A stretch of 64,000 nucleotides of DNA from Candidatus Rokuibacteriota bacterium. Its GTDB lineage: Bacteria; Methylomirabilota; Methylomirabilia; Rokubacteriales; CSP1-6. This document shows, in pieces, positions 1 to 8,186 of this stretch. The notes under the pieces are model-generated. The model was not told the origin of the DNA. It was given only the letters and a program-made list of their open reading frames with translations, and did no database searches. The translations under genes and the position numbers were made by a program. Every line of letters begins with the position of its first letter. Position 1 is the first letter of the stretch. The DNA is taken from contig JACQFL010000050.1 in the NCBI GenBank assembly GCA_016200085.1, forward strand, positions 51,088-115,087. The letters are read 5' to 3'.

Positions 1-1449
1 GCGGGACGGCTGCCCACGCGGACCACCATGAAAACCGGCGTCAAGCAGGACGGCACGCTGGTGGCGCGGCAGTCGACGATCTACTGGGAGAAGGGCGCGT
101 ACGCCGACATCGGCGCCGTCATCGTGCGTAACGCGAGCTACTGCTCGCTCGGGCCCTACCGGATCCCCAACGCGCGCATCGACGGCTACCTCGTCTACAC
201 CAACCGGCAGCCCGGCGGCGGCTTCCGTGGCCTCGGCATCCCGCAGGTGTCGTGGGCGGGCGAGCAGCAGATGGACCGCGTGGCGCGCGAGCTCGGGATG
301 AGCCCGCTGGCGCTCCGGCGCAGGAACATCCTGGGCGAGGACGACGTCAGCGTGACGGGCGAGCGCATGCACCGCGTGGGAGTGGGCGAGTGCCTGGAGC
401 GGGTGGCCGCAGCCATCGGCTACGAACGACCGCTCGAGCGGACGGCGCCGTCGGGCGCGCGCCGCGGCCGCGGACTCGCCTGCATCCTCAAGTCGACGCT
501 GACGCCGACGGCGTCGTTCGGTTTCGTCAAGCTCAACAATGATGGGAGCGTCGACGTGATTACCAGCGCCGTCGAGCACGGCCAGGGCGCCCACACCGTG
601 CTGGCGCAGATCGCGGCCGAGGAGCTGTCGGTGCCGCTCGACAAGGTCCGCTGCGTGATGCCCGACACGAGCGTGACGCCGTTCGACCGGTCGTCGACCT
701 CCAGCCGCACGACCTTCCACATGGGGCTCGTGGTGAAGGAGGCCTCCGCCGACGTGCGTCGCCAGCTCCTCGACATGGCCGGCGCCGTCATCGAGGTGCA
801 CCCGCGCGACCTCGAGATCCGCGACGGCGCGGTGGCCGTGCGCGGCGCGCCGGACCGCGCGCTCAGCTACGGGCAGGTCATTGCCAGGTTCTACGGCGGC
901 CCCGGGACCGTGCTGGGCAAGGGCGTCGTCAACACCAAGCCGCTCTACGACACCATGAACGCCGAGACCGGGCAGTCCAGCCGGCCGTCGATCTTTTGGA
1001 TGTACGCGGCCATCGGCATCGAGGCAGAGGTCGATCCCGACACCGGACAGCTCACCGTCGGGCGGATGGCGTCCGCCGCGGACGCCGGCAAGGCGATCAA
1101 CCCGCTCGCCTGCGTGCAGCAGATCGACGGCTCCGCGATCATGGGCCTGGGCATGGCCATGATGGAGGAGGTCGCCTTCGACGGCGGCCGCACGCTGAAC
1201 CCGACGTTCCTCGACTACAAGATCCCGACCACGGTGGACGTGCCCGACACGGACGTGATCATCGTCGAGAGTGGGCACGACGAGGGGCCGTACGGAGCCA
1301 AGGGTATCGGCGAGCCGGCGATCGCACCCGTCCCCGCCGCGTTGGGCAACGCGGTGTACGACGCGGTCGGCGTCCAGGTGAAGGACCTGCCGATTCGCGC
1401 CGAGAAGATCTACCGCGCGCTGCGGGCGAAGGGTGAGGAGCGCGGATGA
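1..1449 (+). CDS. Molybdenum hydroxylase large (molybdopterin-binding) subunit, 5' partial
   Basis: This is the catalytic, molybdopterin-binding subunit of a xanthine dehydrogenase/aldehyde oxidase/CO-dehydrogenase-family enzyme, which hydroxylates a substrate at a Mo centre. The frame is open from base 1, so the N-terminus lies outside the window and the ATG at 28 is internal; 482 residues are visible. Seen motifs are GGGFRGLGIPQ (about visible residue 72), a VEHGQGAHTVLAQIAAEEL stretch, and GIGEPAIAP near the C-terminus, which carries the family's conserved active-site Glu. Its stop overlaps the start of the FAD subunit by 4 nt (ATGA at 1446-1449), and a 2Fe-2S subunit follows, the usual L-M-S subunit set in a different order. 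The FRGLG loop is not the CoxL AYRCSFR signature, so a form-I CO dehydrogenase is unlikely. The substrate is unknown. Confidence 0.93.
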   Translation, partial: AGRLPTRTTMKTGVKQDGTLVARQSTIYWEKGAYADIGAVIVRNASYCSLGPYRIPNARIDGYLVYTNRQPGGGFRGLGIPQVSWAGEQQMDRVARELGMSPLALRRRNILGEDDVSVTGERMHRVGVGECLERVAAAIGYERPLERTAPSGARRGRGLACILKSTLTPTASFGFVKLNNDGSVDVITSAVEHGQGAHTVLAQIAAEELSVPLDKVRCVMPDTSVTPFDRSSTSSRTTFHMGLVVKEASADVRRQLLDMAGAVIEVHPRDLEIRDGAVAVRGAPDRALSYGQVIARFYGGPGTVLGKGVVNTKPLYDTMNAETGQSSRPSIFWMYAAIGIEAEVDPDTGQLTVGRMASAADAGKAINPLACVQQIDGSAIMGLGMAMMEEVAFDGGRTLNPTFLDYKIPTTVDVPDTDVIIVESGHDEGPYGAKGIGEPAIAPVPAALGNAVYDAVGVQVKDLPIRAEKIYRALRAKGEERG

Positions 1450-2318
1450 TCCTGCGCCCGTTCGAGTACGTCGAAAGCCAGACGGTGGACGATGCCGTCG
1501 CAGCGCTCCGGGGCGGAGGCGATGACGCGCGGGTCATCGCCGGCGGCACGGCGCTGGTGCCGCTCATGAAGCACGCGGTGCTGCGCCCCGCGCGGCTCGT
1601 CAGCATCGCGCGGGTCCCCGGGCTCGCCGACATCGCCCCGGCAACGTCGGGTGGCCTGCGCATCGGCGGCGTCGCCACCCACTGGGCCGTGTCGCACGCG
1701 ACGCTCGTGCGGGAGCGCAGCCCGTTGCTGGCCTACGCGTGCGCGCGGGTGGCGAGCCCGACCGTGCGCAGCATGGGGACGCTGGGCGGTAACCTCTGCT
1801 ACGGCGAGTCGGCATCGGACCCGGCGCCGGCGCTCCTCGCCCTTCGCGCCACCGTCCGACTGCACGGCCCCGGCGGCGCGCGCACGGTGCCGATCACCGA
1901 GTTCTTCACCGGCTTCTACGAGACGGCGCTGCAGGAGGCCGAGGTGCTGACCAGCCTCGACGTACCCGCCATGCCCGCCGGCGCGCGCTGGCGGTATCTC
2001 AAGTGGACGCCGCGCGCGCAGGAGGACAAGGCGCTGGTGGGGCTGGCGGCCATGCTCGTGCTGGACGGCCACCGCTGTCGCGTCGCGCGCCTGGCGGTGG
2101 GCGGCGTCGGCGCCTCGCCCGTGGTGCTCGCGCGCGCCGAACAGGCACTGGAGGGCCAGGAGCTCGACGAGGCGACGATCGCGCGGGCGGCGGACGCGGC
2201 CGCCGGCGAGGTCGAGCCGATGGACGACCTGCAGGGCAGTGCCGAGTACCGGCGCGACATGCTGCGCGTCTGGGTGCGGCGCGTCGTGGCCGGCCTGGCG
2301 GAAGGGAGAGCGTCGTAA
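1446..2318 (+). CDS. Molybdenum hydroxylase FAD-binding subunit (CoxM/CutM type)
   Basis: This 290-residue protein is the medium subunit that binds FAD and carries electrons from the iron-sulfur subunit to the acceptor. The two FAD-binding loops are visible: AGGTALVP near residue 31 and LGGNLCYGESASDPAPALL near residue 112. The C-terminal CO-dehydrogenase flavoprotein domain follows and ends with the usual helical segment. Length is normal for the family (about 280-300). The ATG overlaps the upstream stop (ATGA), and its own TAA overlaps the next ATG (TAATG), so the three subunits are translationally coupled. Together they make a complete cytoplasmic heterotrimer; the substrate cannot be read from this subunit. 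Confidence 0.95.
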   Translation: MILRPFEYVESQTVDDAVAALRGGGDDARVIAGGTALVPLMKHAVLRPARLVSIARVPGLADIAPATSGGLRIGGVATHWAVSHATLVRERSPLLAYACARVASPTVRSMGTLGGNLCYGESASDPAPALLALRATVRLHGPGGARTVPITEFFTGFYETALQEAEVLTSLDVPAMPAGARWRYLKWTPRAQEDKALVGLAAMLVLDGHRCRVARLAVGGVGASPVVLARAEQALEGQELDEATIARAADAAAGEVEPMDDLQGSAEYRRDMLRVWVRRVVAGLAEGRAS

Positions 2319-2791
2319 TGCCGGTGGTGGAGCTCACCGTCAACGAGCGTGCGGTGCGCGTGGACGTTCCGGGCCAGTGGACGCTGATCCAGCTGCTCCG
2401 CGACGGCCTGGGGCTACTCGGGACCAAGGAAGGCTGCGGCGAGGGCTCGTGCGGCGCGTGTACGGTGCTGGTCGACGGCCGGCTCACGCGCGCGTGCCTG
2501 GCGCTGGCCGTACGCGCGGACGGCGCGCGAGTGACGACGATCGAGGGCGTCGGCACCGACGCCGCGCTGCACCCGATCCAGGATGCGTTCGTGCGCCACG
2601 GCGCCATCCAGTGCGGCTTTTGCACGCCGGGTCTCGTCATCACCACCAAGGCCCTGCTCGACGAGCATCCCTGGCCGACCGACCACGACATCCGAGAGTT
2701 CCTGAGCGGCAACTTCTGCCGCTGCGCCGGCTACAACCTGATCCTCAACGCGGTCCGCGACGCCGCGGGCGTCGTCACGGAGAAGCGATGA
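2318..2791 (+). CDS. Molybdenum hydroxylase 2Fe-2S subunit (CoxS type)
   Basis: This 157-residue small subunit carries two [2Fe-2S] clusters that pass electrons from the Mo site to FAD. The plant-ferredoxin-like cluster motif GCGEGSCGACTVLVDG sits near residue 39, with the fourth Cys in RAC near residue 60. The C-terminal four-helix cluster motifs are CGFCTPG near residue 98 and CRCAGY near residue 134, so all eight Cys ligands are present. The ATG at 2318 overlaps the upstream TAA by one base. Its TGA overlaps the start of the broken luciferase-like gene (ATGA at 2788), which suggests that gene was once part of the operon. Confidence 0.95.
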   Translation: MPVVELTVNERAVRVDVPGQWTLIQLLRDGLGLLGTKEGCGEGSCGACTVLVDGRLTRACLALAVRADGARVTTIEGVGTDAALHPIQDAFVRHGAIQCGFCTPGLVITTKALLDEHPWPTDHDIREFLSGNFCRCAGYNLILNAVRDAAGVVTEKR

Positions 2792-3919
2792 AGGACATGC
2801 GCGTCGCCGCGGCCCAGAGCGCCATCGACCCGCCCGTAGCCGGCCCACGGCCGCGAGCGGACGCGCCACGTCGAACGGAACGCAAACGGCAGGACGACCG
2901 CACGTTGAGATTCGGACTGCTCCTCAACACGCAATTCCCTCCCGGCGAGAGCGCCAGCAAACGGCTCGAGGGCCTGCTGGACCAGGTGCGCGCCGCGCGC
3001 GACAACGGCCTGCACTCACTGGGGGTGAGCCAGCACTACCTGGCGACGCCGTTCCAGATGCTGCAGTAGGTGCCCGTGCTCGGCCGGATGGCGGCGGAGG
3101 CCGGCTCCATGCACATCGGCACCAACATCTTCCTGCTTCCGATCCACAATCCCGTGTACGTGGCCGAGCAGGTGGCGACACTCGACGTCATCTGCGGAGG
3201 CCGCTTCATCTTCGGCTGCGGCCTTGGCTACCGTCCCGAGGAGTTCAACGCCTTTGACGTGGAGATGAAGGTGCGCGTGTCGCGGTTCCTCGAGGTGCTC
3301 CAAGTCGCCCAGCAGCTGTGGACCGAGCCCGAGGTGACTCACGAGGGCCGCCATTTCCGGCTGCACCGCGCGGTGCTGACCCTCAAGCCGGTGCAGCGCC
3401 CGCATCCACCGGTGTGGATCGCGGCCAGCGGTGACCCGGCCGTTGAGCGCGCGGCCAGGCACGGCGACGCCTGGCTCATCAACCCGCACGCAAGTCTGCC
3501 GACGCTGGAGCGCCAGATGGCGCTCTATCGGAGGACGCTTCAGGCTGCGGGACGCCCGTTCCCGAGCGACGCCCCGATCCTCAAGGAGTTCCGCATCGCC
3601 GGCACGCGCCGCGCCGCCCTCGATGAGTCGAAGCCTTATCTCGAGCCGAAATATCGTGCGTATGCGGACTGGGGCCTCGACAAACCAATGCCGAAGGAGG
3701 AGAGTCTCTCGGTGCCGTTCGAGCGTCTGGCTCGCGACCGGTTCATCCTCGGCAATGCGGAAGAATGTCGAACCGACATCGAGCGGCACGTCCGCACCCT
3801 CGGAGTGAATCACTTCATCTTCCGGGTCCAGTGGCCCGGAGTCCCAAGAGGACGCGCTCGGCCAGATCGCGCAGCTGGGTCGTGAGGTAGTTCAGAGGAC
3901 ACGGGGTGGGGATCGATGA
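2788..3919 (+). pseudogene. Broken LLM-class flavin-dependent (luciferase-like) oxidoreductase
   Basis: The reading frame encodes a bacterial luciferase-like monooxygenase (F420/FMN TIM barrel): FGLLLNTQFPPGES at the start, then LGRMAAEAGSMHIGTNIFLLP, GGRFIFGCGLGYRPEEF and a C-terminal GNAEECRTDIERHV. Two lesions are seen. A TAG at 3067-3069 interrupts the frame between FQMLQ and VPVLGRM, where the family reads straight through (usually LQPVPLL). Near 3841 the frame slips: after QWPGV the natural tail SQEDALGQIAQLGREV continues only in the +1 frame, to a TGA at 3917-3919, consistent with a 2-nt deletion. Two independent defects argue for a pseudogene rather than amber readthrough. The N-terminal 40 residues from the ATG at 2788 are unlike the family; the original start may be the TTG near 2905. 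Confidence 0.8.
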
Positions 3920-4068
3920 CATCGACCGCGTTCGCCACGAGGAGAAAGACGCTCCGCCGGAGTCTGATGCTGGTCCAAACGGCAGAGGCGTTCAATTGCG
4001 CCATCGCCCGGGCGTGTGCGGCAGGGCAGGTGGACGGCTCATCGCGGCGGCGACGTGAGGCAGCAACG

Positions 4069-4314
4069 TCAGGCGAAGACGGTCGGCGCCTCCACGGGCG
4101 TCTGGAGGGCCTCGAGCGCCTTCATGACGGGCCGCTTGCGGAACCGCCGCCCGTCGTCGCGGCTCAGCGCCGGATCGCCGCCGACGCTCGTGATCGCCTT
4201 GCCGCGGACGATCCGATTCGAGCCGATCGACTTCGCCAGGGCGTCGAGCGCGCTCAACTGCGCGACCGGAGTGCCGTGCGCCTCGATCTCCTTCGCTGCC
4301 GCGGCGCCGCCGAC
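4069..4314 (-). pseudogene. C-terminal fragment of glycine/betaine/proline reductase B (GrdB-like)
   Basis: On the minus strand about 80 codons ending at a TGA (4069-4071) read KEIEAHGTPVAQLSALDAL, then GSNRIVRGKAI and EALQTPVEAPTVF. This matches the C-terminal part of the GrdB/PrdB family selenoproteins of glycine, sarcosine, betaine and D-proline reductases (compare KEIERAGIPVV, GANRIVPGKAIPH and the EALxTxVxxPTVF end). The Cys/Sec-containing active-site part that should precede KEIE is missing; similarity stops near 4314 where unrelated sequence begins. The fragment lies in a stretch without intact genes next to a tRNA remnant. It is a relic, not a working gene; the assignment rests on recognised motifs, not on a search. 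Confidence 0.6.
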
Positions 4315-4733
4315 TCTGAGTTCCCACCGATTAGATGACTCACGTGCCGGACGAAGCCATCCGAGGATTCAGCCGAGGCGAAACCGGAGCGTTTTCGGAC
4401 TGCGGAGGCGCTCCGCCGATCGGGTACCAACGGAGCCGAAGGAGGCCACGCCGAGCCGCACTTGCCAGGGGTCACTTACTCCGGTTCTCGCGGACTTGGA
4501 GCTTCCCCGTCCTCCTCGGTGGGCTGCTCGTCTTTAATCGGCGGGTCGTCGAGAGATGGTGCCGGGTGTGCAGCAGCTATCGCCGGCTCCAACGCCCTAT
4601 GAGTGATGGTGCCAACGTGGTGCCAAAGGTAGACAGGTGATCGCGCCCCCACCGAACGTGTCGTCAGGTGGAAGCGTTGTCGGATTGCTCGCCTGGGCGC
4701 TCTTGGTCCTTCTGCGTCGGTTCCTGGTCGGGC
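4315..4733. other. Stretch without a recognisable gene
   Basis: No convincing gene is seen here. On the minus strand one frame stays open from about 4733 to a TAA at 4476-4478 and would end in an acidic, proline-rich tail (DEQPTEEDGEAPSPREPE). It has no clear start and no family I recognise. Its position beside the tRNA remnant is where an integrase gene would be expected, but no catalytic R..HxxR..Y pattern is visible. Confidence 0.4.
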
Positions 4734-4778
4734 TTCGTAATCAGTAGGTCGCGGGTTCGACTCCCGCCCCCGGCTCCA
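4734..4778 (+). other. 3' fragment of tRNA-Thr(CGT), probable attachment-site remnant
   Basis: The 45 bases run from the anticodon loop (TTCGTAA, anticodon CGT) through the 3' anticodon strand, variable loop, T arm (GCGGGTTCGACTCCCGC) and acceptor strand to an encoded CCA at 4776-4778. The 5' acceptor strand, D arm and 5' anticodon strand are absent upstream, so it cannot fold as a tRNA. Integrases commonly recombine in the 3' half of tRNA genes and leave just such a displaced fragment at the far end of the element. If so, the element or its remains would lie to the left. Confidence 0.7.
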
Positions 4779-4850
4779 TCGGAATCGGAGACTTCCGACG
4801 CCCCCCCCCCCACGGGCCCTTGCCCCGACGCTTTCGGAGGCACGCCATGT

Positions 4851-5054
4851 CTAACCCTTCTGCCTTGACGGCCGCCGCTTACCCAAGAGCTTCGCGAGCC
4901 GGGCCACCGGCTCCGGGATCGGCAGCTCGTCGCGCTCGTACCGCGCCAGCGTGTTGGCGTGGACGCCGAGCCGCGCGGCGAACGCCACCTGCGTCCACGT
5001 CCCGCGCAGCCCCCGGAGCTCCTTGCCCGTCACGATGTCGAGCCCGTGGATCAT
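4851..5054 (-). CDS. Small XRE-family helix-turn-helix protein
   Basis: This 67-residue protein is almost entirely one Cro/C1-type helix-turn-helix: the segment TQVAFAARLGVHANTLARYE carries the two helices and turn, preceded by TGKELRGLRG and followed by PIPEPVARLAKLL. It should bind DNA as a regulator. The ATG at 5054 was chosen; a GTG at 5072 would add six residues, and a GTG at the TGKEL segment would give the shorter form common in this group. It lies beside the tRNA remnant, so it may belong to the former mobile element. No target can be inferred. Confidence 0.75.
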   Translation of the reverse strand: MIHGLDIVTGKELRGLRGTWTQVAFAARLGVHANTLARYERDELPIPEPVARLAKLLGKRRPSRQKG

Positions 5055-5172
5055 CAGCCAGCGGCTCGTCACGCGCCGATTCAGCCGATCCCGTGATTCG
5101 AGCGCGGGGTGCTCCGCCCATGAATCAGCGGCGTCTCCTGGGCCAGAAGACGCCGCTTGGCATGCTGGGCGA

Positions 5173-7029
5173 CTACTGGTCCACGAGGTTGACGGTGGTC
5201 GAGTGGGTCAAGGCGCCGCTCGTCCCCGTGATCCTCAACGTGTAGGTCCCGTTGCGCGTGATCCTGGCGGTGTCCACCGTCAGCGTGGATGTTCCCGAGC
5301 CGGTCACCGTGGGCGGACTGAACGTGACGACCGGGCGCGGGGGCTGACCTGTGAGCGCCAGGGTCACGACCCCGGTGAACCCGTTCACGGCCCCGATCGT
5401 CACCGTATAGGTCGCGGCGCTTCCATTGTGCGTGGTCCGAGAGGGCGGGGTCGCCGCGATGCTGAAGTCGGGGTTGCCCACCACGCCGGTGCAATTGTTC
5501 ATGGCGAAGGACCCGATCCGGGTGCTCCAGTTGAAGCTGCCGCTGGTCGTCAAATACTGGGTGGTGTACCAGAACGTGCAGTCGTCGATCGGGTCGATCT
5601 GGATGGCGCTGTAGTCACCCCAGCGGCTCAGGCCGCCGGTCTGGGAGCCGGTGCCGGTGAGCATGACGGCGTCCGATTGCATCGTGCCCGCCGCATCGCC
5701 TGGCTCGCGCCCGGTGTAGTTGATGCCGGGATGCACGCTGCTGCTGGAGACGCTGTAGCCCATGGCAATGTCGCCGGCTTTGTCCGTCCCGATGCTGCCC
5801 ATCCAGCGGAAGTTGGCGTCCGGAGCAAACGTGCCCTGCTGGAAGACATTCACCGCGCCGTTCGGGTCGCGCAGTTCATACCAGCGAACGCCCCCGCCCG
5901 TTCCGGCCGTGACCGAGTGGTTGGTGACGAGCGCTTCGTGGTCCGCGAACTTGCGGTAGGCCAGGCGGTACATCAACCGGTCCCCCAGGGAATCCAGCGT
6001 CTGGCTGGTACCCGACTGCGGGACGCACGTTCCGCCGCCGCAGAGCATCGAGAAGGCCGCCACGGCCAGGGTGGTCGGCCCCGTGAAGGTGGAGCTCGGC
6101 GGGCTGGCGAAATTCGGGCTCAGCTTGAACAGGTTCAGGTGGCTGGTATCCGGGAAGTTCAGGAAATATCCGGGGGATCCTGCGGGCGGGGCCGTGGGAC
6201 CCTCGGCGTCGGAGGGCAGGAACCCGCCGTCATTGTTCACCGGGAAGCAGATCTGCGTGGCGGTCGGGGAGGCCGCGAGCATCGCCGCGCGGTCGTAGGC
6301 GCACAGGTCCGCCCCGACAAAGCTCTGAGCGTTGGCGAACAGGTTGTACGTGGCCAGGTAAGCCGAGTTGCTCGCCGTCGGCCAAACGCCCAGCTTCGGG
6401 TAGTCGTTCAAGGTTGTCCCGAAATCGTAGGAATAGAGAGCGTACGCGCCGGTGGGGTCGTTCGTGGTGGAGACCGCGATACACTCCTTGAACGTGCTGC
6501 CGAGACCGATCACGGAGATCAGCCAGCGGTCGGCCGTCCGGTCATACAGGGCGATGGGGTCGCTGCCGTTGCCGTTGCAGGGCGCGCCCAGGGTGCTGAA
6601 GATCGAGCCCAGCGCTTTCGGGTAACCCGGGACGATCAGGCCGCTCTTGCTGTACACCGCGTACTCCACGTTCACGACATGCACGATGTGGTTCGGTCCC
6701 ACGGCGAGGTTGGCATCCGACGGCGCCCAGCCGTTTGCCCCCACCCCGTCGAACTGGATCCCTGGCGTGGCATTGACCAGTGGTCCGTACGCGGTTTGCA
6801 GGGCGGGATCAGGTATCGGCGCACGGGGAGGATGGGGAATGGGCTGCACCGGGATGATGGTGTGCCCTCCCGCGGGCGCGGCAGGGGGCGCCTGCGACTG
6901 GGGCGGCGAAATCGCGAACTGGGTCGGGGACGTCACCACCGGCTTGCTCGTCTGGCCCGACGCGAGGGCCGCAGTCATCGCCAGACCGATGGCGATAGCA
7001 TGCGCTTGCGCGATCCTCTTGAACGACAT
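5173..7029 (-). CDS. Large secreted protein with C-terminal Ig-like domain
   Basis: This is a 618-residue exported protein of unknown function. It starts with a signal peptide (MSFKRIAQAHAIAIGLAMTA followed by ALASGQ), then a proline-rich linker to about residue 65. A long body of about 430 residues rich in Gly, Asn, Thr and aromatic residues follows (GPNHIVHVVN, DPIALYDRTADRWLIS, GDYSAIQIDPIDDCTFWYTT), which looks like a beta-propeller or other repeated beta fold. The last 85 residues resemble Ig-like/NEW3-type domains of secreted proteins (FTGVVTLALTGQPP). A GGGGAG Shine-Dalgarno precedes the ATG and a good promoter lies at 7088-7116. Its GC content seems lower and its Asn/Ser/Thr content higher than its neighbours, so horizontal transfer is possible. 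No catalytic motif is evident. Confidence 0.88.
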   Translation of the reverse strand: MSFKRIAQAHAIAIGLAMTAALASGQTSKPVVTSPTQFAISPPQSQAPPAAPAGGHTIIPVQPIPHPPRAPIPDPALQTAYGPLVNATPGIQFDGVGANGWAPSDANLAVGPNHIVHVVNVEYAVYSKSGLIVPGYPKALGSIFSTLGAPCNGNGSDPIALYDRTADRWLISVIGLGSTFKECIAVSTTNDPTGAYALYSYDFGTTLNDYPKLGVWPTASNSAYLATYNLFANAQSFVGADLCAYDRAAMLAASPTATQICFPVNNDGGFLPSDAEGPTAPPAGSPGYFLNFPDTSHLNLFKLSPNFASPPSSTFTGPTTLAVAAFSMLCGGGTCVPQSGTSQTLDSLGDRLMYRLAYRKFADHEALVTNHSVTAGTGGGVRWYELRDPNGAVNVFQQGTFAPDANFRWMGSIGTDKAGDIAMGYSVSSSSVHPGINYTGREPGDAAGTMQSDAVMLTGTGSQTGGLSRWGDYSAIQIDPIDDCTFWYTTQYLTTSGSFNWSTRIGSFAMNNCTGVVGNPDFSIAATPPSRTTHNGSAATYTVTIGAVNGFTGVVTLALTGQPPRPVVTFSPPTVTGSGTSTLTVDTARITRNGTYTLRITGTSGALTHSTTVNLVDQ

Positions 7030-7087
7030 CGTCAGAACTCCCCATTTCTTTCGTACTGGGTCCTGGGACTCCGCTGGTCTGGGCTGC

Positions 7088-7116
7088 AGTGTAGTTGTCG
7101 CGCGCGCCCCCATCAA
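7088..7116 (-). promoter_or_regulatory. Sigma-70-like promoter of the secreted-protein gene
   Basis: Read on the minus strand, TTGATG (7111-7116), a 17-nt spacer and TACACT (7088-7093) form a good -35/-10 pair about 60 nt upstream of the ATG at 7029. It is in the divergent region between the secreted protein and the ferritin-like pair. Confidence 0.5.
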
Positions 7117-7204
7117 GGGTGTTGCCGACGTGTCGCCCCTAAACTCCTCGCGCCAGCGTGGTACGCTCCGGCGTGTCGACCTCACCGTCGAAGGGGCCTT
7201 CAGG

Positions 7205-8161
7205 ATGAGCCACCCGGGCGATCCCGACGCCGCGCGGCTGCTGCGCGCGTACCAGGCGCAGGAGCAGCGATTCGTCGAGCGGCGCTTCCCGCTCGAGTTC
7301 GCGCCCGAGGTGCCGGCGATCCGCGAGCTGTACAGCCAGGCCAAGGGCTTCCGGTGGAACCCGGAGACGGACATCCCGTGGGACCGCTTCGAGCCCGTAC
7401 GCTACGCCAAGGAGGCGCGCGAAGCGGCGCGGCGGACGTGGAGCCGTCGCGCGTGGGGCGTGTACCCGGGGCTCATGGAGAGCACCGCGCTCTTGATCCG
7501 CTTCTGTCTGGAGTCGGGCACGCTCGGCATGGACACCAAGCTCTTCCTGTCCTTTCGTCCCGCGGAGGAGGCGAAGCACCTCGAGGTGTGCCACCTGCTC
7601 GCGGAGCGGCTCGGCGGCTACGAGCCCGATCCCGGCGAGGCCGGCCTCGCGCGCGCCAGCAATCATCCCTTCGCGCAGGCGGCGCTCGACGCCGACGTGC
7701 CGGTGGAGGCGTACATCGCGGCGCTCGGCGCGCTCGACGACCAGCTGGACCTCAACCTCTACCTGAGCCATCTGCAGCAGGCGAGGGACGAGGTCGTGCG
7801 CACGGCGCTGCGGCTCATCGCCGGCGACCGGCAGCGCCACGTCGCCTTCGCGTGGACGTTCCTCGGCAGCCGCGTGCCCGGCCTCGACGCGCGCGGCCGG
7901 GCCAGCGTCGTCGCGACGGTGCACGATCTGCTCGGCCAGGTCATCCTCGCGGGGTACCGGAACACGTGGCTGCTGCCCGCGGGCAGCCGCGAGCCGTGGC
8001 TCGCCGCGGAAGAGGAGACGGCGCGCCAGGGCCTGGGCGCCTCGACGGTGGCGCAGGAGCGGAGCGTGCTGCGGGCCACGGTGGCGCAGGTCCGCGAGCG
8101 GCTCGCGGCGTGGAGGCTGGCGCTGCCGCGCGTCACGCATCCGGAGCTCGGCACCCTCTGA
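7205..8161 (+). CDS. Ferritin-like protein with degenerate diiron site
   Basis: This 318-residue all-helical protein is a paralogue of the next gene (shared WNPETDIPWDRFEPVRY versus WDPQTDIPWEELQPERY). Ferritin-like diiron proteins use two Glu-plus-ExxH helix pairs. Here the first pair is intact (E92, and EEAKH with E122/H125). In the second, DEVRH of the paralogue is DRQRH (residues 208-212), so the metal-binding Glu is Arg, and AAEE is ALDD. The site is therefore probably half-empty or altered. The ATG at 7205 follows a CAGG sequence and gives the same N-terminal layout as the paralogue; the frame is open further upstream but without similarity. The two genes are 25 nt apart. Function is unknown; a heteromer with the paralogue is possible. 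Confidence 0.8.
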   Translation: MSHPGDPDAARLLRAYQAQEQRFVERRFPLEFAPEVPAIRELYSQAKGFRWNPETDIPWDRFEPVRYAKEAREAARRTWSRRAWGVYPGLMESTALLIRFCLESGTLGMDTKLFLSFRPAEEAKHLEVCHLLAERLGGYEPDPGEAGLARASNHPFAQAALDADVPVEAYIAALGALDDQLDLNLYLSHLQQARDEVVRTALRLIAGDRQRHVAFAWTFLGSRVPGLDARGRASVVATVHDLLGQVILAGYRNTWLLPAGSREPWLAAEEETARQGLGASTVAQERSVLRATVAQVRERLAAWRLALPRVTHPELGTL

Positions 8162-8186
8162 GCGTCACGGTGAGAGGAGAGGCGGC

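Noticed and set aside
3067..3069. TAG in the luciferase-like gene as pyrrolysine or readthrough
   Set aside because: A second lesion near the 3' end makes simple decay more likely, and the position is not a catalytic residue.
4801..4811. Run of 11 C residues
   Set aside because: It may be an assembly or slippage tract; no motif or repeat function can be supported.
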